A DNA stretch of 64,000 nt, taken from positions 1 through 64,000 of the forward strand of contig NZ_FNFY01000011.1 of the NCBI RefSeq assembly GCF_900101075.1. Direction: 5' to 3'. Shown one piece after another: positions 1 through 8,357 of the stretch. The DNA comes from Lacicoccus qingdaonensis. GTDB lineage: Bacteria; Bacillota; Bacilli; Staphylococcales; Salinicoccaceae. Under the pieces are notes generated by a model that worked only from the letters and a program-made list of their open reading frames with translations, was not told the DNA's origin and did not search any database. The translations under genes and the position numbers were made by a program. Position 1 is the stretch's first letter. Each line of letters opens with the position of its first letter.

Positions 1-218
1 CATTGAATCTCCAGTTTGTCATGGATGATCGGTTTAAATTCATCCAATTTACTCGGTCTGCTCATTCTTTTCTGCTCCTCTGTGTTTTGGCTTTCTGCCG
101 CATAAGCTGCTTTCACCGTGCGATAGTCACACCCATACTGACGGGCTAATGCGGCAAAGTTGGGCTTGATACCATCGATCATAAATTTTTTGACTCCTTC
201 ACGTACGTCTTTCCTCAT
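1..218 (-). CDS. istA: IS21-like transposase IstA, N-terminal part (cut by window edge)
   Basis: The minus strand from position 218 reads MRKDVREGVKKF followed by a helix-turn-helix segment (ALARQYGCDYRTVKAAY), as at the start of IstA-type transposases of the IS21 family. These bind the element ends and catalyse transposition together with the IstB ATPase. Only the first 72 codons lie in the window; the DDE catalytic domain and istB would lie outside it. The ATG is preceded by AAGGAGGATATTC, a strong ribosome binding site. Seen: HTH-like N terminus and RBS. Inferred: the family, from the HTH wording and the neighbouring end repeats. Confidence 0.75.
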   Translation of the reverse strand, partial: MRKDVREGVKKFMIDGIKPNFAALARQYGCDYRTVKAAYAAESQNTEEQKRMSRPSKLDEFKPIIHDKLEIQ

Positions 219-328
219 GAATATCCTCCTTAGATGTCATAAGAAAAGCATACAAAAAAATGTAGGTAAACCAACAATTTTAAATTGCCGATTTCCTACA
301 TTTTAATACTGCCATTTACACTTGGACA
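1..328 (-). mobile_element. IS21-like insertion sequence, one end
   Basis: Between the istA start and the interrupted gene on its right lie end-like repeats. TGTAGGTAAACC (261-272) is mirrored by GATTTCCTACA (290-300), and a related block, TGCCATTTACACTTGGACA, ends at 328. Read from the minus strand the outermost end is TGTCCAAGTGTAAATGGC, and IS21-type ends commonly begin with TG. The exact end (300 or 328) cannot be fixed without the other end and the target duplication. Confidence 0.6.
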
Positions 329-329
329 A

Positions 330-497
330 AGTGATATAAAAGGAGGTTCCGGTACGAAATTCAAAGCTGGGGATACCATACTTTTAAGAGATGCACTCAA
401 TACGATGCTGGTGGAAAGCAGTAACAGCATTGCCTCAGCATTCGCACGTTTAGCCGGTGAAAAATTAATTCTTCAGGACAGGCAAAATTCTGACTAA
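330..497 (+). pseudogene. D-alanyl-D-alanine carboxypeptidase fragment next to the IS end
   Basis: A short plus-strand stretch encodes GTKFKAGDTILLRDALNTML followed by VESSNSIASAFARLAGEKL. This looks like the middle of a penicillin-binding DD-carboxypeptidase (S11-type serine hydrolase), with the SxN active-site motif as SSN. The region that would carry the SxxK nucleophile is missing on the IS side, and the reading ends 12 codons after the homologous part. No signal peptide, KTG motif or C-terminal anchor is present. It is best read as a remnant left by IS insertion plus deletion. The family call rests on about 40 residues. Confidence 0.55.
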
Positions 498-503
498 CCA
501 AAA

Positions 504-541
504 TATCCCCTGCTGCAAAATTTTACATGCAACTGGGGATA
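504..541 (-). terminator. Hairpin at the 3' end of the ATP-grasp/polymer locus
   Basis: TATCCCC pairs with GGGGATA, with an inner TGCA match, around an A/T-rich loop. On the minus strand the stem is followed by TTTTGGTT. It lies 78 nt downstream of the YheC/D-like gene and may end the long minus-strand transcript. The T-tract is weak. Confidence 0.45.
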
Positions 542-618
542 CTTTAGTTCCTGCAATCATTTATAATATCAATTTTGTATTTCATATAATCACAAAGTGA
601 AAGTTTTTCTGTATTACA

Positions 619-1755
619 TTACTTTCTTTTGTATTTTGATTTAAAAGTAATCATGATATTTTTTATTTGTTTTAATGATTTTTTAAAGACACCGGGGGCT
701 TTATCCGCATCGTTTTTCATAGAAACATCATGACTATTATTGATTCCAATTATATTGCGTTGAATATATTTGTAATAATTGCTTCTTAAATATGCAATCT
801 CGCCTATCAAGGATTTAAATGCAGGACCGTCATTAACCTCGAATAAGTACAACTCTCCATCTCGTCCAATACCTATATCTATCCCGAGTGACATTATATG
901 AGTCCCTCTTAGTTCCTCGATTTTATAAGGCAGTGTAACAGCTAATTTCTTGAGCTTTTCATCTATCTCTTTCCATTTGCCACCATAATTAGCTTTTAAA
1001 AATGGAATCGGATCGGCTATTCCACCGCCCTGATTAACATTTGATATCACTTTCTGACCAATACCTATTCTAATGTAGTTCTTGGCACTCTGCCATTTAC
1101 CACTTCCATTTTTTTCAACGTGTATTCTACAATCAAATGGATCTCCCTGAAGTGTTCTGGAAACGATATATTTTTGCACCAGGTATCTTTGATTCTCAAT
1201 TTTCTCTATAAATAAATTAAAAAACTCGTCTTCACTCATGTTTTTTTCCAGTGTATTATGACCGACTTTATATTTATCTTCTGTTTTTTCTACAATGTAA
1301 ATTCTCTTACCCTGGATGCCATCAGATGGCTTTAAAACCACCTTTGAATACTGATCCAGATAATTTAATATATCATCATAAGTTGACACATTATGTGTCG
1401 GTAACACTAAATGAGCGTACTTTGGATCTTCTCTCAAATATTCATGCAGTGCTTCTTTAGTCAAAATATTATCTCTATTATCTGATAAAAATGTTTTTTC
1501 TTTCAAATAATCAGTTACGGGTTTATACTTCTTTTTAAAGCAATATGGAGTAATATCTATAAAATCAGGGATCTCTCTTTCTTGTGTTACCCACTTATTA
1601 TTTATCAGCATTTTCCCTGTCAGTGTTTCTTTTTCTATATTTACATCAGGTGGCCGAACAAAAATAATATCTATCCCATAAGCTTTACTGATTAAAGCAG
1701 TAATCCTTATAAGTTTAGGCGGTCTTATATAAGTAGACATTACACCAACAAGCAT
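619..1755 (-). CDS. YheC/YheD-family ATP-grasp protein
   Basis: A 378-residue protein of the YheC/YheD ATP-grasp family, known as spore-coat-associated proteins in Bacillus, although nothing here suggests sporulation. The N-terminal ~130 residues form the pre-ATP domain. VVLKPSDGIQGKRIYIVE (about 142-159) carries the nucleotide-binding lysine and glycine-rich loop, and LYLFEVNDGPAF near residue 305 holds the metal-binding E-x-N pair. The C-terminal ~50 residues are basic. The ATG is preceded by AAAGGAGATAG. It is the last gene of the minus-strand locus, 35 nt after the six-gene ATP-grasp array, which suggests a role in the same polymer, for example one ligation step. Substrates are unknown. 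The ATP-grasp fold is secure; the function is inferred from position. Confidence 0.8.
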   Translation of the reverse strand: MLVGVMSTYIRPPKLIRITALISKAYGIDIIFVRPPDVNIEKETLTGKMLINNKWVTQEREIPDFIDITPYCFKKKYKPVTDYLKEKTFLSDNRDNILTKEALHEYLREDPKYAHLVLPTHNVSTYDDILNYLDQYSKVVLKPSDGIQGKRIYIVEKTEDKYKVGHNTLEKNMSEDEFFNLFIEKIENQRYLVQKYIVSRTLQGDPFDCRIHVEKNGSGKWQSAKNYIRIGIGQKVISNVNQGGGIADPIPFLKANYGGKWKEIDEKLKKLAVTLPYKIEELRGTHIMSLGIDIGIGRDGELYLFEVNDGPAFKSLIGEIAYLRSNYYKYIQRNIIGINNSHDVSMKNDADKAPGVFKKSLKQIKNIMITFKSKYKRK

Positions 1756-1790
1756 TTTTCAACTATCTCCTTTATAAACACTTAATAATC

Positions 1791-3260
1791 TTATTCATTT
1801 TTATTACTTAATACTATTTGGAATCCTAACTTGAACGTTCTGCTATCTACAGAGATATCAGTTTCTTCCACTGATTCAACTTTGGATTTTTTAGATCCTC
1901 TATTACATACCTTATTGAAATTTTCCAAGACCGCTTCATCTTCTCCGGATACAATCACTTCAATGGAATTTCTGCCTATCTTTCTCACATAACCATGCAG
2001 ATTGCGTTTTAATGCCTGTCTTCTGATATATGACATGTATCCAACTTTCATCACTTTCCCTTTAACTACAAATCTCTTTGCATATAGACGACTGCTCAGA
2101 GGAGCCCGTGCTATCGCCACCTCTTCAGCAGCACTTGTTCTAAGCGGCTCAAGTACACTTGGATAATCAAAGTACCATGTTGATTTTTCTGCATCTATAG
2201 TTTCCGGGAAATAGTAATCAACGATGGCACCTGAGACATCTCTTGCTTTTCCATTCCACGGAAACATATGAAATGCAATTTCTGCAGTACCATTTACTTC
2301 TAATATGTTGCCTTTCTTATTATCATCCGGGTTAACAATGACATCGATTCCTGCCTGCGGGATTGATGGCAGAGCATTGACACCGTCGACTGCAATTTGT
2401 TTCACTTCATCGGTTAGTTCATCAGTATAATCCAATGGGTCTCCTCCGGCAGAAAGGTTGCTGACTTTTCTCATACTGATTGTTTCGCCTTTACCTGGAA
2501 TGCTGTCCGTCGTCAAACCAAGCTCTTTAAGTGTCAGCTCAATTTCATAATCAACCTTTATAGGCTTGGACTTTAAATAGGGATTTTCCAGCCTCTCCTT
2601 ATTCTTTAACTCTATCAATTCCGAAATTGTATGACTGCCGTCACCCTGAATATTTGCAGGGACTCTGTTCGTTGCTCCTATCACTTTATCCCCGACTACA
2701 TATATTCTATACTCATCTCCAAAGAAATGCTTCTCTACAAGTATTTCTTTATAACTGTAACGTTTTTTAAAGTCTTCAATCGCATTACTGAGTGCTTCAG
2801 AATCTTTGATATTCGTGTAGACACCTCTGCCCATTGTGCCGTTTGCAGGTTTAATCACCACAGGAAAACCAATTTTTTCTGCGTAATCATAAATGCTCTT
2901 ATCAACTATTTTAAACAATTCTCCACCTGTGACAGGCACCCCTTTATCACTGATGATTCTCTGCGTTTCTTTTTTATCCTGACAGATTCGGTAAGCTTCA
3001 TTGGCAACCTTGTCTCCGCGTGAACAGAAAAAATGATGTGTTGTTGTATTTGAGCTGAGTGAAAAATGTTTTCCAAGTGTCATATTTCCTGATTTCATGG
3101 CAAGTTTTAAATGATCGACCGATTCTTTATACCATGTCAGCTTAAGTCCTCTTCTCCATCCCTCCAAGGCTATGAGATAAGCATCAAGTTTAAAACCTTC
3201 AATACCTTCTACAACTTCTTTTGGGAGTTTAGGAAGCAGTTCAACATTTATATTACTCAT
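1791..3260 (-). CDS. Cyanophycin-synthetase-like ATP-grasp with degenerate acylphosphatase domain (paralog 1)
   Basis: 489 residues, first of six tandem paralogs by coordinate. The order is an N-terminal module with the signature ALEGWRRGLKLTW, an ATP-grasp domain (VVIKPANGTMGRGVYTNI; EYRIYVVGDKVIGATNRVPA; ILEVNGTAEI with the E-x-N metal ligands), then an acylphosphatase-like domain from VKGKVMKVGY to IEVIVSG. In that domain the catalytic arginine position (GYR in paralog 4) is Met and the Asn position is Lys, so hydrolase activity is unlikely. The Mur-ligase half of true cyanophycin synthetase is absent. The open frame extends to 3353, but the ATG at 3260 has AAGGAG seven bases upstream and aligns with the paralogs. 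It lacks the C-terminal coiled coil of four siblings. Expected chemistry is ATP-dependent amide ligation through an acyl-phosphate; the substrate is unknown. Confidence 0.85.
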   Translation of the reverse strand: MSNINVELLPKLPKEVVEGIEGFKLDAYLIALEGWRRGLKLTWYKESVDHLKLAMKSGNMTLGKHFSLSSNTTTHHFFCSRGDKVANEAYRICQDKKETQRIISDKGVPVTGGELFKIVDKSIYDYAEKIGFPVVIKPANGTMGRGVYTNIKDSEALSNAIEDFKKRYSYKEILVEKHFFGDEYRIYVVGDKVIGATNRVPANIQGDGSHTISELIELKNKERLENPYLKSKPIKVDYEIELTLKELGLTTDSIPGKGETISMRKVSNLSAGGDPLDYTDELTDEVKQIAVDGVNALPSIPQAGIDVIVNPDDNKKGNILEVNGTAEIAFHMFPWNGKARDVSGAIVDYYFPETIDAEKSTWYFDYPSVLEPLRTSAAEEVAIARAPLSSRLYAKRFVVKGKVMKVGYMSYIRRQALKRNLHGYVRKIGRNSIEVIVSGEDEAVLENFNKVCNRGSKKSKVESVEETDISVDSRTFKLGFQIVLSNKNE

Positions 3261-3323
3261 AATGATTCTCCTTAGAACATTAGAAATTTGACTGATTGAT
3301 TGCATATTCTCTTTTTTGTTATC

Positions 3324-3353
3324 AGTATACACTCTGCCATCCTGTAAAATCAA
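3324..3353 (-). promoter_or_regulatory. Candidate sigma-A promoter for paralog 1 and the YheC/D-like gene
   Basis: On the minus strand TTGATT (3353-3348) and TATACT (3329-3324) are separated by 18 bp, inside the 241-nt gap upstream of the 3260 start. With the hairpin at 3424-3483 it suggests that the last two genes have their own transcript. Confidence 0.45.
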
Positions 3354-3423
3354 TTCAGTATATGCTTTTTACATCTGTTATATATTAGATTTTATCAGGA
3401 AATAATACTTTTAAAAATGAAAA

Positions 3424-3483
3424 TCGTCTGCAAAATTATCCGGATGTCCATTTTAACGGTTACAGACAGATAATCACAGACGA
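3424..3483 (-). terminator. Long nested hairpin after paralog 2
   Basis: TCGTCTG (3424-3430) pairs with CAGACGA (3477-3483), with a second inner pair ATTATC/GATAAT. On the minus strand the stem ends in CAGACGATTTTCATTTTT. It sits just downstream of the gene ending at 3502 and probably reduces read-through into the two distal genes. Confidence 0.5.
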
Positions 3484-3501
3484 CTTATTACAAGTTCAGT
3501 T

Positions 3502-5130
3502 TTATTTGTTTTTATTTACTTTTGACATTAATTTTCTTAGTGGTGCAGTCAACTGCCAGGATTTACTGTTCTTCATGTCCTGAAGTTCTTTTGACAGTAC
3601 CTGGTTCTTCTTCTCTTCCGCCTTCAATTTTTGCAAATCGGTTTTAGCCGTTTTTTCTTTCTTTGCAGTTGGTCTATCGGGAACTTCAGATGGTTCTATA
3701 ACCGGCTTGTTTCCAACTTTTTTAAAATAAAAAGGATATAATCCTTTCAGTTTGACATCATCCACAATTTTCAAGCGGGTGCTGGAAGTGACTCTTTGTT
3801 TCAGGTCACTCATAAAGTTATTAACTTTTGCATTTCTGCCCGCTATTTTAATCTTAAATTCATCATTACCTATTCTTGTAATTTCTCCACCAATTCTCAT
3901 GTTGACTGCTCTTTGGTGAATCCAGTCCAGCAGTCTTTCAGAGCCGCCTGTAATGTCAATTTCGACAGCTTTCAGCCGGCCTTTAGGCAGTGGAGGCACT
4001 GTTACAGATTTAACGGCACCACTTTTTAATATATCGATGATTCCGTCGAAGTCATATACAAAATGATCATTATTTTTAGGTTTTTTATCTATTGTTTCCG
4101 GGAAATAATGATCGATGATTGCCTTGTGTACACCCCTCGGCTTCCCTTCCATCGGGTAAAGATGTCCTGCAATGTTGGGATTCGCGTTCAATTCCAGAAT
4201 ATATCCCTGATTGCGGCCGTGATCTATCATAAGGTCAAGACCACTCATAAACATGCCTGGGACAGCCTTGACTGCATTGATGGCGGTCTCTTTCATCTTA
4301 TCTGATAATTCTTCTGTTATATCAATTTTTTCACCGGCATCCGAGGACAGTGTTTTTTCGGCCAGAAATACTCTCTGACCTTTTTCCGGTACGGAATCAA
4401 TCGTGTAACCTTGTCCTGTCAAATATGCCAGCACTTCTTCATTAATGTCAATTTCATGCTTTTTTGCATATGGATTGTTTTTTCTTATACGTTTCTTTTC
4501 GTCTACCAGCTCACTGATTGTACTGTAACCATCACCAAAAACATTAAGTGGTACACGTTTATATGCTGCAACAACTTTATCGTCAATCACATAGACCCTT
4601 GTGTCATCACCCTTGATATACTGCTCTATTATTATATCGGTGGAGCCCAGTTCGTCTTTCAAATGATTGAGTGCATCTCTCAGCTCATTTTCATCACGCA
4701 GGTCAGTCATGACACCTTTTCCAAGCCTGCCGTCTGTTGGTTTGGCAACCACCGGATAACCCAGTTCATCAGCATATTTAAGCGTTTCTTCTATACCCTT
4801 ATCAATATCCACTGATTTCCCCTCCGGGACAGAGACACCGGCAGCACTTAAATGCTGCTTCGTTAGAGACTTATCGTTAACAATCTTACGGGCTTCCGAT
4901 TCAACTTTTCCACCCAGCGAATATTGGAATTTATAAGCTTTACCTTCATTCTCCAACAAGTAAAATATTCTCATCCTGTTTTTAACTGTAACAGTATAGA
5001 ATTGAAGACCGACGCCTCTTCTCCATGCCTCCAAAGCGACATTGTAGGTAATCAGGGAAGGTCCGGCAGCCCTTTTTGGAAGCATTGAATTATGCTCTGT
5101 ATAATCGTTTAAAGTACCTTCTTTTATCAT
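3502..5130 (-). CDS. Cyanophycin-synthetase-like ATP-grasp with degenerate acylphosphatase domain and coiled-coil tail (paralog 2)
   Basis: 542 residues. The N-terminal module is a diverged form (ALEAWRRGVGLQFY). The ATP-grasp core reads VVAKPTDGRLGKGVMTDL, DTRVYVIDDKVVAAYKRVPL and ILELNANPNIAGH, so the ATP lysine and the E-x-N metal ligands are present. The acylphosphatase-like segment (about 395-445) has lost the phosphate-loop pattern: no GY-R, and Arg sits at the Asn position. A Lys/Glu-rich coiled coil and a terminal SWQLTAPLRKL motif follow. The frame opens at 5151, but AGGAGG lies six bases before the ATG at 5130, so that start is chosen. The gene is 35 nt downstream of paralog 3. This is the most diverged copy, so its substrate may differ or its role may be partly structural. 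Confidence 0.83.
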   Translation of the reverse strand: MIKEGTLNDYTEHNSMLPKRAAGPSLITYNVALEAWRRGVGLQFYTVTVKNRMRIFYLLENEGKAYKFQYSLGGKVESEARKIVNDKSLTKQHLSAAGVSVPEGKSVDIDKGIEETLKYADELGYPVVAKPTDGRLGKGVMTDLRDENELRDALNHLKDELGSTDIIIEQYIKGDDTRVYVIDDKVVAAYKRVPLNVFGDGYSTISELVDEKKRIRKNNPYAKKHEIDINEEVLAYLTGQGYTIDSVPEKGQRVFLAEKTLSSDAGEKIDITEELSDKMKETAINAVKAVPGMFMSGLDLMIDHGRNQGYILELNANPNIAGHLYPMEGKPRGVHKAIIDHYFPETIDKKPKNNDHFVYDFDGIIDILKSGAVKSVTVPPLPKGRLKAVEIDITGGSERLLDWIHQRAVNMRIGGEITRIGNDEFKIKIAGRNAKVNNFMSDLKQRVTSSTRLKIVDDVKLKGLYPFYFKKVGNKPVIEPSEVPDRPTAKKEKTAKTDLQKLKAEEKKNQVLSKELQDMKNSKSWQLTAPLRKLMSKVNKNK

Positions 5131-5165
5131 TTTCATCCTCCTATTCAACAACAGATGAGTTTATT

Positions 5166-6767
5166 CTACTTTTTAAATTTGGACCTGAATTTTCTTAAAG
5201 GTTTTGTGATTTTTTGTGAACGGCTGTTCTTAATACTTTCAAGCTCATCTTCTAATTTCTTCTTCTCTTTATTGATTTTATTCATTTGTGTTTTATATTT
5301 TTTCAGTTCAGTCTTTAAATTTTCCACTTCTCCAGTTTTATCAGTCTTACTCTGAATTATATGGAATCCTACTCTCAAATTTTTAGAAGAGAATTTCTCG
5401 GTTATCGACTGAATTTTAAATCGTTTTTTTAGTTGATTATTCAGGATGTCTCTAAACTGCCTCACTCTTTTTGGAGTGCCTGATACAACAATCGAAGTAT
5501 TACCGCTCTCCAGAGTTTTGATATAACCATTCAATTTTAATAAAATCGCATGTTTTCTGACATTCCTGTCAAATAACCGTGTTCTGTCTACACCTTTCAG
5601 AAGAAAGCGCTTGGATATTATTTTTCCGCGGTTGACATCCGGAACTGTCACTTCTTTTGCATTTCCGGACCAAAGGGTTTCATAAATGAAAGGGAGATCA
5701 AAGTAATATTTGTTTCTTTTCTCATTATCAACAGTTTCGGGAAAATAATAATCAATTATTGCTTTAGGAATGTCTCTTGCCTTACCTTCCATTGGAAAGA
5801 GATGATTACTGATTTGTGGCCTTGAGTTTATTTCATTTATATACCCGGTGCCTTCTTCTTCATTGATCAACATATCAACATTACAATGAGGAAGTCCCGG
5901 TATTGCATCGACGGCATCGACAGCAATCTGTTTTAAGTGATCTGACATATCATCAGTAACATCCACCGGATCTCTTTCTTTAAAGTATGTTCCGTGCGCC
6001 CTGACATACACTCTTTCACCTTCATCTGGAATACTTGTAAGGGAGTAATTGTTAGACTTGAGAAAGTCTTTCAAATCCTGATTAATTTTTATACTTCTGT
6101 TCTTTATGAAAGGGTTATTCTTTCTTTTTATATTTTTAATTTTTATCAATTCTGATATCGAACTCTTACCATCACCGATTACATTTGCTGTAATTCTCTT
6201 ATAGGCACCTGCCACATAACCATCTATGACGTAAACACGATAATCTACGCCGACTATGAATCTTTCAATTATCAGATTATTATAATTCAATTCTTCTCTG
6301 ACATGTTTAACTGCATTTTCAAGTTCTTCTACAGTTTTGATGTTTGTAATGACACCTTCGCCGCTTTTACCATCCGTCGGTTTGACAACAAGAGGAAAAC
6401 GAAGCTTTTTTCCATACTCGACGATTTCATGATTATCGACTGTATCGTTGAAGCTTTCACCTTCCGGAATAGGTACGTTGTTCTTTTTCAAATAATAATA
6501 GGTTAACGGTTTCTCTTCACAGATTCTTATCGCATCAGGTGTGACAGCATCTCCTCTTGCGACAGAAAATATATGTTCTTTCTCTCCATCGCTAAGTGAG
6601 TACTTTAAGGCGGGCGATATGTTATATCCCGGTGCTTTTATAAACTTGAGTGTCAGACCTCTTCTCCAGCCTTCACTTGCCATAGCATATATATCTGTAC
6701 GGTAGGCACTGATGCCAGGTGGTCTGTTATTCAGATGAGGCAGCCAGTTTTCATCAAAATTTTCCAT
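5166..6767 (-). CDS. Cyanophycin-synthetase-like ATP-grasp with degenerate acylphosphatase domain and coiled-coil tail (paralog 3)
   Basis: 533 residues. N-terminal module ASEGWRRGLTLKF; ATP-grasp with VVKPTDGKSGEGVITNI, DYRVYVIDGYVAGAYKRITA and YINEINSRPQISNH (E-x-N kept). In the acylphosphatase-like domain (from about residue 380) the Arg position is Asp and the Asn position is Thr, so it looks catalytically dead. A long Lys/Glu coiled coil precedes the terminal ITKPLRKFRSKF motif. The frame opens at 6806, but the ATG at 6767 follows AAGGAGAAAATCT. A promoter-like pair lies upstream in the 141-nt gap, so this copy may have an additional transcript. The ligase fold is certain; substrates are unknown. 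Confidence 0.83.
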   Translation of the reverse strand: MENFDENWLPHLNNRPPGISAYRTDIYAMASEGWRRGLTLKFIKAPGYNISPALKYSLSDGEKEHIFSVARGDAVTPDAIRICEEKPLTYYYLKKNNVPIPEGESFNDTVDNHEIVEYGKKLRFPLVVKPTDGKSGEGVITNIKTVEELENAVKHVREELNYNNLIIERFIVGVDYRVYVIDGYVAGAYKRITANVIGDGKSSISELIKIKNIKRKNNPFIKNRSIKINQDLKDFLKSNNYSLTSIPDEGERVYVRAHGTYFKERDPVDVTDDMSDHLKQIAVDAVDAIPGLPHCNVDMLINEEEGTGYINEINSRPQISNHLFPMEGKARDIPKAIIDYYFPETVDNEKRNKYYFDLPFIYETLWSGNAKEVTVPDVNRGKIISKRFLLKGVDRTRLFDRNVRKHAILLKLNGYIKTLESGNTSIVVSGTPKRVRQFRDILNNQLKKRFKIQSITEKFSSKNLRVGFHIIQSKTDKTGEVENLKTELKKYKTQMNKINKEKKKLEDELESIKNSRSQKITKPLRKFRSKFKK

Positions 6768-6827
6768 AGATTTTCTCCTTCGATAAAATAACTTGAAATC
6801 ACTCATACCCTGAATGAGATATTTTAA

Positions 6828-6856
6828 ATTATCTTATCTTTTTCTGATTAATACAA
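6828..6856 (-). promoter_or_regulatory. Candidate internal promoter upstream of paralog 3
   Basis: On the minus strand TTGTAT (6856-6851) and GATAAT (6833-6828) are spaced by 17 bp. They fall in the largest gap inside the array proper, which fits an internal sigma-A promoter for paralogs 3 and 2. Confidence 0.4.
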
Positions 6857-6908
6857 ACTAAACTCTTTTAATATTTATCCTTTATAAAAAATGAAAAGCC
6901 CACATGAG

Positions 6909-8336
6909 TCATTTAATTTCAAACCCTATTTTAATTCTGTTTGTCCATACATATTCCCTGACATTTTTAACTTTTGCCCGTCTCGGACCTTCATAACATA
7001 GGTGTTTAAAATTATCCACCCTATATTTGTCCAGTCCTGCCACGACTACTACAACATCACCGTTTTTTAAATTACGGGCATAACCATGGAGTCCTTCCCG
7101 AATGGCATTGTTTTCCGACCATATCCTGTATCCTACTTTTTGGACTTTACCGGATATGATATAGCGCTTGGCATATATTTCACCAACAGGCGCATCTGTG
7201 ACTTCTATCCGCTTGATTGAATTACTTCTCAGTTGAGATAAAATGGATGGATAATCGAAATACAGCACATTGCTCTTATCAATGTCTTTAGTCTCCGGAA
7301 AATAATAATCTATGATTTTCTCGGCCACGTTCTGTGATTCACCATACAAGGGAAATGTGTGGAGGGCGGTACTCCCTGTAGAATTTATCTCAATAACCAC
7401 AGCGTCTTTTTCGTTTACAATCATGTCTACCCCGGCATGATTGAGTCCCGGTATAGCTTTTACAGCTTCTATCGCGACTTCTCTGACTTCAGACCTGATG
7501 GTGTCAGTGACATCAACTGAATCTCCGCCAGCAGAAATATTGCTTTCACCTTTCAGATATACAATTTCATCTTTATCCGGCACATCTGACAGCTGCAGAT
7601 TCTGCTTCTTCAAATAATTTTTCATTCTGTCGTCAATTTTAATAAGCCGGGTCACTGTATGCGGGTTGCTTTTCCTAGATTCATTTTTAAAGGATATCAG
7701 CTCTTCGATCGAACTTGTACCATCACCTGTTACATTGGCTGAAGTACGTTTCGTTGCGGCTGCGATTTCATCTCCAACAACATAAACGCGTATGTCTTCA
7801 CCTTCAATATGCTGCTCTGCAATGAAGTCGGTATAGTCAAATGTTGCTTTAATATACTCGAGACTTTCTTTGAAAAATTCTTCAGTCTGGATATTGGTTG
7901 TCACACCCTTCCCCAGACTGCCGAATGTAGGTTTCAATACGAAGGGACCCTGATTCTCAAATAATGATTCCGTCACTTCTTCAACAGGAGTTTCGCTTGT
8001 GAAACTGAAACCTTCAGGGATGGGAACGCCTGCTTTTTTCAGGTATTTTTTCGCCAGCTCCTTGTCAGTGCCGATATCCACCGCTTCATTGGATATTTTA
8101 TCTCCTCTTGTCCGGTAGAAGAAATGACTTTTATATTCTGATGACAGTGAAAACAATTTGCCGATTGGATCGAAACCGATCAGTTTCAAATCTGTGCGGG
8201 GGGTATTGTGCTCATGGAAAGTAAGGGACAACCCCCGGCGCCAGCCTTCAAGTGCCACAAGATAGGCATCTATATTGAATCTGCGTACACCTTTCAGCAT
8301 TTCCTTGTCCAGCCAAAAAGGATAAGTTTCTGTCAT
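6909..8336 (-). CDS. Cyanophycin-synthetase-like ATP-grasp with intact acylphosphatase domain (paralog 4)
   Basis: 475 residues, the shortest copy, without a C-terminal coiled coil. N-terminal module ALEGWRRGLSLTF; ATP-grasp core VLKPTFGSLGKGVTTNI, DIRVYVVGDEIAAATKRTSA and VVIEINSTGSTALH. The C-terminal acylphosphatase domain is the only one of the six with both catalytic residues: the Arg in SGKVQKVGYR and the Asn in LHGYARN. This matches the acylphosphatase pattern GxVQGVGFR...GxVxN. The ATG at 8336 follows GGAGGTAATCAA. Spacing to paralog 5 upstream is 21 nt. A possible reading is that this copy both ligates through, and can hydrolyse, acyl-phosphates, as an editing or trimming activity; that is inference. 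Confidence 0.87.
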   Translation of the reverse strand: MTETYPFWLDKEMLKGVRRFNIDAYLVALEGWRRGLSLTFHEHNTPRTDLKLIGFDPIGKLFSLSSEYKSHFFYRTRGDKISNEAVDIGTDKELAKKYLKKAGVPIPEGFSFTSETPVEEVTESLFENQGPFVLKPTFGSLGKGVTTNIQTEEFFKESLEYIKATFDYTDFIAEQHIEGEDIRVYVVGDEIAAATKRTSANVTGDGTSSIEELISFKNESRKSNPHTVTRLIKIDDRMKNYLKKQNLQLSDVPDKDEIVYLKGESNISAGGDSVDVTDTIRSEVREVAIEAVKAIPGLNHAGVDMIVNEKDAVVIEINSTGSTALHTFPLYGESQNVAEKIIDYYFPETKDIDKSNVLYFDYPSILSQLRSNSIKRIEVTDAPVGEIYAKRYIISGKVQKVGYRIWSENNAIREGLHGYARNLKNGDVVVVVAGLDKYRVDNFKHLCYEGPRRAKVKNVREYVWTNRIKIGFEIK

Positions 8337-8357
8337 TTGATTACCTCCGTATATGGC

